Source: Elmis aenea
Lineage: Eukaryota > Arthropoda > Insecta > Coleoptera > Elmidae
Reading direction: 5' to 3'
Length of the DNA stretch: 64,000 nucleotides
Assembly: GCA_947652605.1 (NCBI GenBank)
Contig: OX393577.1
Coordinates: 61,466,108-61,530,107 of the forward strand
Shown: in pieces, positions 1 to 11,076 of the stretch
Layout of the letters: each line of letters begins with the position of its first letter
How positions within the stretch are numbered: the stretch's first letter is position 1
Translations under genes and position numbers: made by a program
Notes under the pieces: model-generated
What the model saw: the letters and a program-made list of their open reading frames with translations, nothing else
What the model was told of the DNA's origin: nothing
Databases searched by the model: none

Positions 1-222
1 GAGGAAGAAGAAGAGGAAGAAGAAGAGGAAGAAGGAGAGGAAGGAGAGGAAGACGGAGAGGAAGAAGAAGGGGAAGAAGAAGAGGAAGAAGAAGAGGAAG
101 AAGAAGGGGAAGAAGAAAAAGGGGAAGAAGAAACAGAGGAAGAGGAAGAAGAAGAGGATGAAGAGGAAGAAGAAGAGGATGAAGAGGAAGAAGAAGAGGC
201 AGAAGAAGAAGAAAAAGAAGAT
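1..222. repeat. GAA/GAG purine microsatellite
   Basis: Almost pure purine on the + strand: imperfect GAGGAAGAAGAA units with interspersed GGA, GGG and GAT triplets, fading into GATGATGAT near 220. Such polypurine tracts are prone to length change. Confidence 0.9.
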
Positions 223-330
223 GATGATAGTAACGACTATAATTATGTGGGATTAAAATGTTTCTCTTTAAGGAGATTCTTCAATTTCTTTTGTATCGAC
301 ATCCTGAATATTGGCAATAAACTAATCTAA
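1..330 (+). CDS. Possible C-terminal end of a Glu-rich protein, partial at the left edge
   Basis: Frame 1 is open from the first base to a TAA at 328-330. It reads about 70 residues that are almost all Glu with scattered Gly, Asp, Lys and Ala, then an acidic DDDSNDY stretch, then a hydrophobic-basic tail (GLKCFSLRRFFNF and onward) to the stop. Seen: the frame stays open through the repeat and about 35 codons beyond. A (GAA/GAG)n tract has no stops in this frame by composition, so only the last 35 codons are real evidence, and that is weak. If coding, it would be an acidic disordered C-terminus; the start lies outside the window. AATAAA-like strings follow the stop but are expected by chance in such AT-rich DNA. 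The alternative is a plain purine microsatellite in an intron or spacer. Confidence 0.25.
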   Translation, partial: EEEEEEEEEEEGEEGEEDGEEEEGEEEEEEEEEEEGEEEKGEEETEEEEEEEDEEEEEEDEEEEEEAEEEEKEDDDSNDYNYVGLKCFSLRRFFNFFCIDILNIGNKLI

Positions 331-1998
331 ATAAATATTTAAAATCTTATTTTAGTTTTTTCCAGATCATTATAATGACCCGAATAGAATACTCACCCTG
401 TATACATCTACAAAGATATTTACTTTCACGTTTTATGCCATTTGTTTTTCTCGTTATAAACGTGCAATAAAATGATAAAATGCTTTTCTTTACTATCTTC
501 AGTAGCGGGAAAATTTGCGACAGTACGTCTATTGGTGCATTCAATAAGGTATAAATTTTTTATTTCATGGAAAAGGCGAAGTCATTTGTTTTTCGGGTTA
601 TGTTTGCATACGGCGGAGGAACATTTCGTGAATTCTTAAACGGCAGGGAGTGGCTATATAATTTTGTCCTGGTTACGACCGCCAAGGAGCTGAGAAGTTT
701 CTTGCGAATGAAAAATTTGTGAAAAAATATATCCGCAGCGAAAAATTCTAACATATCTTGACGATAACATAGTAAAAAAAAATGCATTTTGGAATGAAAC
801 AATTAATCTTGGATCGCAGTTTCATCGATTAAAACGAGATTAAATATTTGCGGGATAAATTACAAAAACACTTTTCTATTTGATTTAACCAATTATGATT
901 AGATTTATAGGCAAACATTTTTTATAAACAGCAAAAGTCGTTTAATTGTTAAAAAAAAAATATTTAAAAAATTACTAGTGCAAGTATTGATTGAAATTTA
1001 ATACAATTACAAACCTTTTTTTTTTTAGTAAATTACAAACTGATCAAGAAGTTCATATTTTAAAAACAACTACAAAAATAACATTCATGATTACAAAACC
1101 TGTTGTATATTATTAAAAGTGTGATTCCTATATTAATTTATCATAAATAATGTTTTAACTGTTACATACAAATTAATAACATATTATAAGTTGCCTTCGT
1201 AACACCTAAATTATAAAAGCTTAAAATAATTGCCAAAAATACTAAAAGTAACATCCCTAATTCTAACGTTTAAATTATTAACGATGTATTGAATTATTAA
1301 AGAGGTCACAGCATTTAAATATTTGTCAATCAGAGAATAGTTATATCAAAAACTGGGCATTAAAAATTAATGCGATAATTTAGGATATCTAAAAATACTT
1401 TTAATACATTGTACCTTCTTGGATTTTTATACTGCATAATTTAAACAAAACTGGTTTATGAAGTATGAAGAAATATCGATTAAATTAATAAAAGATAATT
1501 TAATGTTCACCCCTGTTTAAATAATATTCAACAGTATGACAAATTTTAAAGCTTCCTCATTCGATATTTATTTTTTTTAAACTGAAGTTTGTTATGCTAG
1601 CCTGGCGCGAAGTTTACCGGATTTAATTTTTGACTGCGCTGTGTCAGTTACGCTGTAAATTTGATCGGAAATAAAACAACTTAAACATTTTTAAATTTCA
1701 AATAATTTTTAAAAAACGTGCATAATTTTAAAAAAGTGTAACGAATTCTGTACTAAGCAAATTTAATTTTGTCAAAAATTGTTTGAATTTTTACAATTAT
1801 AACAAATATTTGCCAACTTTCTTTGGATTTCAATTTGGTAAAATTTGTTGTTAAAAAAAAATCAATATTATTGTTTTGTCTAAAATTTCGTTTGTTTAAA
1901 TTAATTTAAAACAAGTATTGGTTCGTTTAATTTGTTAAATGTAATATTCGCATACTAACGCAAGTCTAGCATTACTTATTTTAGTTAAAAACAATTAA
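331..1998. other. AT-rich DNA, no gene seen
   Basis: Only short chance reading frames (for example 347-544 and 560-802, minus strand) with no recognisable motif. The stretch 560-760 is slightly richer in GC than its surroundings. No repeat family found elsewhere in the window is present. Confidence 0.5.
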
Positions 1999-2268
1999 AC
2001 GACGAATTACATGTGTGTGTGTTCCGCTCGCGCTGCAGACTGCTATATGGGGATTGACCATAAGAAGTGCATGGATAGTGGGTAAGGATGTGGATAGTCA
2101 AGGATGGGCAAGAATAGGTGGAAGTACTGCCACAGCATCTGCCTGAAGTGTAGATGAAACCACCTGAAACCTCTACAAAGACAGTCGATCCTGGGATTCG
2201 AACCCATGACCACCCGATTGCAAGTTAGGTTGTTAAAACAACTAGCCACCGGGCTCGGTACGACGAAT
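1999..2268 (-). mobile_element. tRNA-derived SINE, copy 1, with target-site duplication
   Basis: Read on the minus strand, the element begins at about 2259 with a tRNA-like head: an A-box-like TGGCTAGTTG followed by a B box, GGTTCGAATCC, at about 2190-2200. A non-tRNA body follows and ends in a CA-rich tail (ACACACACA) at about 2010. The same sequence, with differences, occurs at 55382-55645. The 9-bp string ACGACGAAT flanks it on both sides (1999-2007 and 2260-2268), as expected for LINE-mediated retroposition. A 68-codon minus-strand frame across it is incidental. Transcription would be by RNA polymerase III from the internal promoter (family knowledge). The partner LINE supplying the 3' tail was not identified. 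Confidence 0.88.
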
Positions 2269-4639
2269 ATGGAGCAGCTTTCTAAATTTTGCCGTCTTTG
2301 TGGCTAAACCATAGTAAGATATCTTTATAAGTCGTTTTTAGAACAACGGTTTCAACATAAGGGCATAAAAATTAGGTTAGGTTGACAGGAATTTTGACTA
2401 GGAACTGGTCCTAACAGATTATTTTGACTCAGGTGTTTGATTTACCTTAAATAATGAAATAAAAATACATACATAAATAACATGGATGAGCAAAAACATT
2501 CAAGAAATATCGTAGTTTTTGTCAAAAACTACCAATTATATTTGTCAAACTGGATAATATTGGTTATTTTGAAAAACAAATGATACTAATACGAACCATT
2601 TTTGTTATATACAAGTTCAAAGCAATTTCATAACTGATTATATGCTACGGTTGACGTAATATTTGTAAAACCAATGGATGTAGATGACGAATAATTTTGT
2701 TTACATGCAGACGTAATAATTATAGTAAAACTCGTGTATTGATTCGACAAATCAACTTTCCCCGCTTTTTCGTACCACAATCACATTGAAATTACTTTCA
2801 CGTACCTAATAATAACTGTTGATAAAAGCAATCGCTACTAATTTACTTCATCGGCACGTAATTCGACAGTTTTAAATATTCACTACATTTTAATGCCCTT
2901 ACCTTGAATGCAAATAAAATATTCATGAGTGTCGCGGGTCATTTTGATTGGGGTTAAAACAGATTCGAATTTAACAGGAAAGATACACAAGTTTTATCGA
3001 TCTCCGCGAGTACAATTGACGGATCTCAAGACGCGCGATACATTAGCCGGGAAAGTTTCCATTAGATGGAGCGCAATTTGGTAAATAATTATGTGTCCAT
3101 TGAATCTTCATCTATTTAATGGCATTTCGAAGTGATTTCGAGGAACTGGAGATTTACACTTTTAAAAAGCGGAGCTTTGTAGTGGCCCCGAGCGATATAT
3201 TCTTTTAAATCAAGGGTGAATTAAAGGACTGCAAGATATAACTTATACCGAGTATAAAACCGTTTAGGGCGAAGTTAGAAACAAGCGCTTAAGTGCGTTC
3301 CTTTTATAACTGTGTCGTAATATTGAGGTATAAAAACTTTTGTTTTTTCTTGGCCTAAACAATTAAGACCCGCCGCTAGATATAATGAGGTAGGTTAAAC
3401 GTAAAATATTTAAAATAACTCTAGGCATCGTTTAAATTAATCTACGTGTTTTCAAAGCGAAGTTAATAACAACTTGCTAGCACTTGTTTAATAGACCAAA
3501 CTATAGGTATAAAAACACGAATCATTAATAATATTTGAAGTACCTACACTAACGAAGTAGCTTTGTTTTGTTTGAGTTAAAGGTCGACTTTGCTGGGCAA
3601 AAGTCTGAATACAGACAAATATCTAGAATACGTTTGAAGATGTGAAAATGAACTTTGGTAAGTGGCAATTATCGAACGTTTCGCATTCGAACGAAGTGTT
3701 GAGGTTGTAAACGACTTCCGGTTAAACCAGGAACACACCCAAACTCAATTTAAAAAATATATAAACACCTTGTATATCGGGTGATTCAGTTTGACTGTCG
3801 CACCCCTATAACTTTTTAATTATTGACAATAACCCCAACAAACCTTATATTTTTGGAAACGGCGACAAATTCTTTAATAAGTGATGTGCATTTGTTATCT
3901 CTAATCCGCGATTCATATTAAGTTCTGTTAGTGAATTAAAACCAAAATTCACGTTGTATGTTGACATTGAAACTACTAAAGGAATTCTTTGAAAAAAATA
4001 TAAGCTGCAATATTAAGGATTCTTCCAATATGAGACCAAATACTGAGCAGCATCACGTTCAGGAATGCAAAAATACAGACAGAACATTGTATATCTGACC
4101 TTAAAATAAAATAACTCGAAGAGATTCGGAAGCAAAACATGGCTTTTCCATATTCTGAAATTGGTAGATTGGAATCTGTTTCATGGATATAAAAAACAAA
4201 TGTTGTCGCTTAAAAAGCTTAAAGCTGTTTACATTCATTTATTTGGTAGGAAACTAGGAGTGGATGTTTGTGAAATGATAATAATGATGTACTTAAAGGG
4301 AGGGGGTAAACGCATAATTTGATCGGGTAAGTTAAAGCTTGTTCACTATCAAGGTGCTTGATAACCGCGACATGTTCGCTTTTTACCTAACTGAAACCTT
4401 TTACGTAATCTAGCAGATTATACTTGCTATGCTACTCAGATTTATAACGCGCGTAAACCTTTGTGGAGAAAAGTAGTAGTAAAGAAAAACTGAAATAATG
4501 CACCTACAATTATTCGTTATGTAAAATTGGTAAAGAGGCCCAAATATTCTCTGTGTAAAGAAAGAGTTTGTACAAAAAGTTTGCATATGAAACCTCACAA
4601 TTTACCAAAACCTAATTATTATTTATTAATTAGGGTAAG
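2269..4639. other. Non-repetitive DNA with a GC-richer block at about 2920-3260
   Basis: No gene recognised. Between about 2920 and 3260 the composition is more balanced and no repeat family of this window is present, which would suit a regulatory or conserved noncoding block, but nothing proves it. Around 3765-3830 a CACCTTGTATATCGGGTG string resembles ends of the palindromic MITEs found elsewhere and may be a decayed fragment. Confidence 0.4.
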
Positions 4640-5052
4640 CAGGGGTTTGGAGCAGTCCAATTGCTCCCTTCCAGCTCTGCTCCGAAATCAATCTGTCTGC
4701 TCCAGCTCCAGTTCCGCTCCTTGCTCCAAATATTGATAAAATGTTTAAAATAAGTTTTTTAATTAGAAAAAAAAAAAACAAAGCTTTGATTTCATCGGAT
4801 ATGTGTAAATGGGTCAAAAATTATAATATTGGACCCTGACAAACAAATAATGTTAAATTCATGTTTATAAGAACAAATTATTGATCTTCAATTGTTGAAA
4901 AAACGAAAAAAAGAGTGTTTTTTTTTACATATAATAAACTGGAGCAGTGGAGCAATCAACATTATTTGCTACAGACTACGCTCCAGCTCCGGGTAAAAAT
5001 CCATTGCTCCACTGCTCCGTGCTCCAGCTCCGTGTTTCCCTCCAAACCCCTG
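4640..5052. mobile_element. hAT-type MITE of the GGAGC family, copy 1
   Basis: The ends are CAGGGGTTTGGAGC and the inverted TCCAAACCCCTG. CAGGG ends are typical of the hAT superfamily. Subterminal DNA is packed with GCTCC and GGAGC words, and the middle is AT-rich. It shares sequence with 5195-5571 and with the two copies at 31.5-32.4 kb. The flanking 8-mers AGGGTAAG and ATTAAAAG match at only 4 of 8 positions, so the duplication is decayed. No coding capacity. Confidence 0.8.
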
Positions 5053-5194
5053 ATTAAAAGTCAATGAATTTTATTTGTTCATGAGCCATTACCTAGTTTT
5101 GTTTTATGTACCTACTGACATATTTTTACAATAAAATCAGGTAATTTAAAAAATGTTTAAAGGTCGTTAAAATGGTTTAAAACTTAGCTTTTAC

Positions 5195-5571
5195 CAGGGG
5201 TTTGGAGCGGAGCACAGAGCTGGAGCAATGGGTTTTTGCCCGGAGCAAATAATTTTAATTGCTCCAGTTTATTATGAACAATTTAAAAAAAAAGTTTTTA
5301 TTTTTCTTTCTTTTTTTCAACTTTTGAAAATCAATAATTTGTTCTTTCAAACATTTATTTAACTCTTTCACTGGTTTGTTAGGGTTAAATATTAGTAGTA
5401 TAATTTTTGACCAACTTCCACATATCCGATAAAAAAACTTTGTTTTTAAAGCAAATTTTTTAATTAAAACTTCAAAAATGTCATCAATATTTGGAGCATG
5501 GAGCAGAGCTGGAGCAGGCATTTTGATGCCAGAGCGGAGCAATTAAAAAATTGGAATGCTCCAAACCCCTG
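5195..5571. mobile_element. hAT-type MITE of the GGAGC family, copy 2
   Basis: Ends CAGGGGTTTGGAGC and GCTCCAAACCCCTG form near-perfect inverted repeats. The flanking 8-mers GCTTTTAC (5187-5194) and ATTTTTAC (5572-5579) agree at 6 of 8 positions, consistent with a hAT 8-bp duplication. It lies 142 bp from copy 1. Minus-strand frame 5255-5542 is a shadow of repeat sequence. Confidence 0.82.
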
Positions 5572-6476
5572 ATTTTTACGTATATGCTCAGGTTAAAACT
5601 CAATAGAAGATGCTAAAAAGTAGACTGTAGAAACATATTTACTGTCTTCTTTAATAACTGGAATTTGAAGACAACATGTAACATTTTACCACTGAAAAAA
5701 TTAGTTGATTTACAATTTTAACCTTGGTTTGAGGCACTCAAAGTTGTTTAAAAAGATTTTTTTTTTGACTGTCGTAAATTTTATGACTAAAGCCTGATTC
5801 GTCACTTAATCAATCTTCCATGAACCAATCTACTTAATCAAACAAAAAAAAATCGCTCATTTAAATTCAACATCAAAAATAAACATTACTTTGAAAAAGA
5901 AATACCTGAAACCGTATTTTCACAGACGTTACGGATAATCGGAAATTAATAAATTACGACATTCAAGTTAAATAATTAAGCAGAAATTGTCTGGCATCAT
6001 ACTCGACTGCTATTTTGAGAATTAATTGAATAATTGAGTGACATCGACTGATAATATGCAACAAAAAAATTGACTGACAAAAAATAAAAACCGTTTCAAT
6101 ACTCCTCATAGCAAGGACGATAAAAAAATTCGTGTGACTAGCACAGAGGGATTTTAAACGATGTTATTTCGGGGATAAAATAAATGATCTCTGCGCTGTA
6201 TAAAGTAATTTTGTAATACTGAAGTCGTTTATTGTAAAAATATCTGTTAACGAGTTCATAAAAAAATTCCCAATCTTTATACAACAAAAGAATGAACGAA
6301 GTTCGTTAAATGAATTGTACTTTTTTTGTTTGGTTGCTAAGATTACTCGGCCCAAAATAAAACTCGTTTTCCTTTAAAAATTCGTTGAAAGCCCATTTCA
6401 AAATTTTGTTTTTCATTTACTAAACTAAACTACAGGGCGTATACGTCTAGAAAGTTCAAGGTTTTGTACAATTGTT
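5572..6476. other. AT-rich DNA, no gene seen
   Basis: No motif, repeat or plausible reading frame could be supported here. Confidence 0.5.
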
Positions 6477-6905
6477 TTCATGAAAATTTCCTTCACCTGT
6501 CAAATTTGTGTTTTCAACCGATCACTCATCTTAAATCTACTAGAGACTACCAATAGGAGCATTATTACACGATAATAATTTTAAATTTCCCCTGTCAGAT
6601 GTTGATCCTCCTGTCAAATTTGTGTTTTCGACCAATAACAAACTCAGATTTCATAGAAACGACCAATAAACATAATCGTACACTGATAAAATCATTTTCG
6701 CAACTAACAGATTTTCAGCCGTTTATTTTTCGTTTCTAAGAAATCTGAGTTAGTGATTGATCGAAAATATAAATTTGGAGAGGGAATTAGACATTTTGAT
6801 CTTGATAATTTTTTGACGAATTTCGGCGACCAGTAGCGTTATTTTAATATGGAATAAACCACACCCCTGACGCACCACTTTGACAGTACTGGTAAAATTT
6901 AATAG
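6477..6905. repeat. Dispersed ~450-bp repeat, copy A (pair of 38013-38485)
   Basis: Runs collinear with 38013-38440 over about 420 bp, starting GAAAATTTCCTTCACC. It contains internal inverted segments (AACTCAGATTTC / GAAATCTGAGTT, and TCGACCAATAA against TTGATCGAAAA). The right terminal inverted repeat present in copy B is missing or too decayed to see here, so this copy is right-truncated. No coding capacity. Confidence 0.8.
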
Positions 6906-8068
6906 TTTATTACGTTGCTTATACCTATCTAAGCTCCACCGAGTAAAATAATGTATGCAAACTGCAATAATCAAAATGCTACGGCCTAAAATGAACGAGC
7001 GTTGTCGGTTAACGTCAAACAGCTCAAAAATATCCGCTGAATAAATAATTGAGGTTCCCGGTGTAATGAAGAATCGATAAACCGATACCTAACCAACTTT
7101 AGGGTGCAGGGAATGTGAATATTGGCATCTGACGACTTCCCACATTACAGTTCCTAATTTATAATTCAATTCATAATAATACACAAATGTTAGGAAATTA
7201 CAATCAAGTTTTATTAGGCTACGATTTTTTATGTGCACCTAATTTGCTGTATCAAGCGCGTATCTCCTACATTAGTAAAGTATAATGATATTTTTAGCTT
7301 TGTTAGGGTAACAGGTATTCGATGTTTTTTTTTTGTTTTTTACTACATTCGCGAAGCAAAACACCCCGAGATAAATAAAAAAATCTATAGTTCTTCTGTA
7401 AATGTATGTTGTATAATATGAAAATTTTGTTATTTCAGGTGCAGTAGTACACATGCCGTTTAAGAACGAGTAACTACATAGTTTGCTATGAAAATACAAC
7501 AGCTTACTTTGTTGATTATTGTAAAAATATTGAATATACAGGAAGATTCGTTTTTGAAGTACGCATTGCTATTGCTATAAATGGACCTTTTATTAGGAAA
7601 GTAATGTAAGTTTATTGTTCTATGTAACGAGATATTTGAAGGTTTGCATTTTAGTTGATTTAAGAACACTAATAAAGTCTACTTAATTTGCCCACATTTC
7701 TTCGAATTTTAAAAACATGTAAATTTGATACGCAAATAATTTTTTTGGGCAATCAATATTTTTGTTTTGGCCATAAAGATTAGGCGTAGGCATAGATTTC
7801 TGTTAGTCAAATCATTAAGGAATTTTTAGTTAGAGACTGTAAATTGTGCAAAACAAAAAAGGCACAATAATTGTATGTAAATTAGCTACCTTCTCAATGT
7901 TTTTCAAAAATGGACTTACGCGACGGTACAAATATTAAAAATACAAAAATGGGACATAAAATGGCTATTTAGAGTGTATTAAAGAGGCGTTTTACATTTG
8001 CTAAGGTATTTGGCGTGTGTAATAAATTAAAACAACAAAACGTACTCAAATATTATTTGACGATAATA
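6906..8068. other. AT-rich DNA, no gene seen
   Basis: Several 60-75-codon frames exist on both strands (7233-7669), overlapping each other as expected of noise. No repeat family recognised. Confidence 0.5.
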
Positions 8069-8933
8069 TACAGGGTGTTTCGTAAAAAATGCGAATAAGA
8101 TCGGAAGGTGATTCCTTATCGAAAATTAAAGGGGTCCGTTACATAATTTTTTTTCCTTGGACGTCTCCTTTCGGAGTTACAACCCCCCCCCCCCTAAAGA
8201 GGAGCGGTAAAATTAGGTTTTTATTTTATTTCTCAAATTTGGATAAATGTAGGAGATGATATTTGGTAAATGTTTTATACTTATTGAAAGGTTTCCCATA
8301 GTAATATTTTCAATCATCTACCACCTTCGCAGGGGGCTGAAACCTGTTGTTTTTTTATCAGAACTTTTTGGTGGGTTGAAATTTTGCTTATTAAAAATCT
8401 GTTTTTTAAAGCTTGGTTTATTTAGATTTTTTCTCGTAAAACCTACAGTTTTTGAGTGAAAAATAAAATGAGGTAACATGAACCATTAAATATTCCAAAA
8501 TAAAACGATTCACTGATTTAATTTTTTACTCAAAAACTGTGCGTTTTACAGGATTATTTAATGAATAATTTTTTTGTAAATAAATCAAGCTTTTAAAGAT
8601 TTTTTTTTAAAATGCAAAGTTTCAAGCCTCCAAAAAGTTCTGATAAAAAAAAAAACCAACAGGGGTCACACTTTTCAGCCCCTTGCGAAGGTGGGAAATA
8701 ATTAAAAATATTTCTACGAGAAACCTTTCAATAAGTACAAAACATCTACCAAATATTATTCTCCTATACATCTCCAAATTTGAGATAAGTATAAAATTTA
8801 ATAAAAACATAATTTTAACGCTCCCCTTTAGAATATGTCTAAGGAACAAAAATTATAAAACAGCCCCCACTTAATTTTTGATAAGGAATTACCTCCCAAA
8901 ATGTTTAACAATATTTTTAAGAAACAACCTGTA
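8069..8933. mobile_element. Palindromic MITE, family P1, full-length copy
   Basis: Left end TACAGGGTGTTTCG and right end ACCTGTA, next to TATA. The two arms (about 8069-8450 and 8530-8933) are near reverse complements, including the matching blocks GGTTTCCCATAGTAATATTTT and its mate near 8700-8730. Related sequence lies at 59677-60340 and in a fragment at 62120-62260. Frames at 8256-8459 (+), 8622-8849 (-) and 8683-8874 (+) encode similar peptides only because the arms are copies. TA-flanked ends suggest a Tc1/mariner-type transposase acting in trans (inference). Confidence 0.88.
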
Positions 8934-9740
8934 TATAAAAAAGTAGGGTTGTAACTTGTATCTATAATTTTTTTCATTAGTGATAATCCAATTTTTATTT
9001 ATTCATTTACGTCTGAGATATAAAGAGAACAATTTTATAAATTAGGCCTATACACAACTGTATAGAATTTTTTTGTCTGTTCATTAAAATATTTTGCATA
9101 ATAATCAAGTTTTTACAAAAATAAAAAATAATTTTTTGGACTTTAAAAGCAAATAATTATTTCAGCTTTTTGTTAAGTTTTTAGATCGATGTTCTTCAAG
9201 TTTTGCTTAAATTTTAAATGAAATTAAAAATAACAGGATTCTCTTTCAAAAATCATAAAAAATTGAATTGTTTGTAATTTTTTTAATTGTTGTATTTTGC
9301 CAAACTTATCGAATTAATTACCGTGCAAGCTTGAGCCGTCAAATAGGTTTAATGGTATGGTAATAAAATATCAAAACATTAATTCCCGCATCACCGAAAA
9401 TCGTAAAAGTTACGCTTAAGAAAAGTACGGTAAGTTGGCCAATTTATATCGGCTATTAACTGATATTGCAGGTTATACGCGACCAATATCGAGCAGAGAA
9501 ATGTATTATTTACGAGCGTAATTTCCTATGCGGATGGTATATTATATGACGTCCAGAACCCGAGGTATATTTGATATCATCTTTGGCAAAGTCAAACCCA
9601 AATTTAGATTATACCCAACTCGAAACAATTAGCGGTAATTAATGTATTGCTACCTGCGTTTTTATGATATTTACCCATAAGTTAGGTCGTTTTAGGGAAA
9701 ATAAATTAGAAGTCGATTACTATAAAAAAAGGTTGTATTA
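8934..9740. other. AT-rich DNA, no gene seen
   Basis: Very AT-rich to about 9340, then more mixed composition. Nothing recognised. Confidence 0.5.
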
Positions 9741-9863
9741 TACAGGGTGAGTCACGACGGACGCGTCGGAGTTTTATGGCGAAACGGTTAATATTTTTCA
9801 ATTTCTGTCGCTGTTAGATTATGAAAGTCAAAAAGGGCTACATTTTAAAAATATTTTCAAACA

Positions 9864-9927
9864 TACAGGGTGCTCCAAAAAAGAGTGCTATATCAAAGTT
9901 ATACTTTTTCTTATAGAACACCCTGTA
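9864..9927. repeat. 64-bp inner unit with P-type ends, left arm of P2
   Basis: Runs from TACAGGGTGCTCC to GAACACCCTGTA, exactly 64 bp. Its mate in the other arm (10110-10173) is also exactly 64 bp. Confidence 0.8.
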
Positions 9928-10109
9928 TATTTAAACATTTTTGGATTCCTGTTTAAATTTACTTCAAAAAATGTTTTCAAATGTTGAAAATTTTTGAAAA
10001 TACTGTATTTTCATGAAAATGCAATTTTCACGAGAACGGTTGACTTTAGACCCATATAACATACATTTTTTGAAGTAAATTTAAAGAGGAATACAAAAAT
10101 GTAAAAATA

Positions 10110-10173
10110 TACAGGGTGTTCCATACGAAAAAGTATAACTTTGATATGCCACTCTTTTTTGGAGCACCCTGTA
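10110..10173. repeat. 64-bp inner unit with P-type ends, right arm of P2
   Basis: Reverse complement of 9864-9927 with a few differences. It keeps both TACAGGGTG and CACCCTGTA ends. Confidence 0.8.
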
Positions 10174-10295
10174 TGTTTGAAAGTATTTTTAAAATGTAGT
10201 CCTTATGGACTTACATAATCTAACAGCGACAGAAATTGGAAAATATAAACCGTTTCGCCAAAAAACTCCGACGCGTCCGTCGTGACTCACCCTGT

Positions 10296-11076
10296 ATATT
10301 TTTCAACATAATCCAATATTTTTTATCTTCTTATTGAATGGGTACCTATTCCTTCTTCATACTATAAACTAGTGCAAAATGTCGCCAGTGGTTACTACTA
10401 TAAAGTTATTTAAAATTAATTCATGTTGATTTCTAAATTAATTTGTTGGAAAACTTTCTCAATACAAAAAAAAAGATTTTCTATGATATTAAAAAAAAAA
10501 TACAAGTCTTTACAAGCCCCAAGCTATTTCCATTACGTTTATTAATCAATTCAAAATTGAAAAATGTAATATTCGCTTTCAAGTACACCTGCCTCGCTGC
10601 ATTATGCTTACTCCACCTAATCGAAACATTTGAGGAGATATTAATTCGGTTTATCTTTTAACAAATTTTATATTTCATTTCAATTTGTCTCCCCCATTCG
10701 AATTATAAGCTCATTGTTAATAAATTGAACGAGCCAGGCGAACTCGGTAAATAGCTGTTTCAATTTATTATTAATGGCTTACACTTTGAAAAATAAATTT
10801 ACGAATCCGCATGAAAATGAAAAGAAAGTGCCATAATATCAATTCTCCAAGGCGCAAGACACATACATTTAATCTTTTTTTAGGGAGTTGGATCAATATT
10901 TATAAACACCTTGAGATGGAATATTCATACAAACACTTCAGGTTTATTTTCCGCTTTTATACATATTGTAAATTTAAAACTACAGACTATTATGTATGAA
11001 GTAGTGTACTATGGAGTAACTATGAAGTAAATGAAGCAATGGCTGCAAGAGACTTAAGTGAAGTCTTGAGAACAGT
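10296..11076. other. AT-rich DNA, no gene seen
   Basis: Reading frames at 10443-10661 and 10811-10999 have no recognisable content. The 5' limit of the following LINE is uncertain and could lie somewhat left of 11077. Confidence 0.5.

Larger units (their letters stand above)
9741..10295. mobile_element. Palindromic MITE, family P2
   Basis: A 555-bp near-perfect palindrome with arms of about 250 bp. The left end TACAGGGTGAGTCACGACGG is matched exactly at the right by CCGTCGTGACTCACCCTGTA. It sits in TA context (TTATACAGGG / CCCTGTATAT). Each arm carries a 64-bp inner unit with its own TACAGGGTG and CACCCTGTA ends. No coding capacity. Arm identity looks like about 95%, so it is fairly young or maintained as a fold-back. 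Confidence 0.93.

Noticed and set aside
2178..2204. A GGTTCGAATCC B box as evidence for a true tRNA gene
   Set aside because: The same head occurs in two dispersed copies with target-site duplications, and the cloverleaf arms around it are not intact.
2043..2249. 68-codon minus-strand frame, and its relative at 55453-55713, as a conserved small protein
   Set aside because: Both fall within SINE copies with pol III-type heads; conservation is that of the repeat.
8256..8459. A recurring peptide (HLRRGLKP..., FLSELFGGLKFC) in frames at 8256-8459, 8622-8849, 59932-60177 and 62037-62291, suggesting a small protein family
   Set aside because: All four lie in arms of the palindromic MITE P1; similarity follows from repeat identity, and the frames read opposite strands of the same palindrome.
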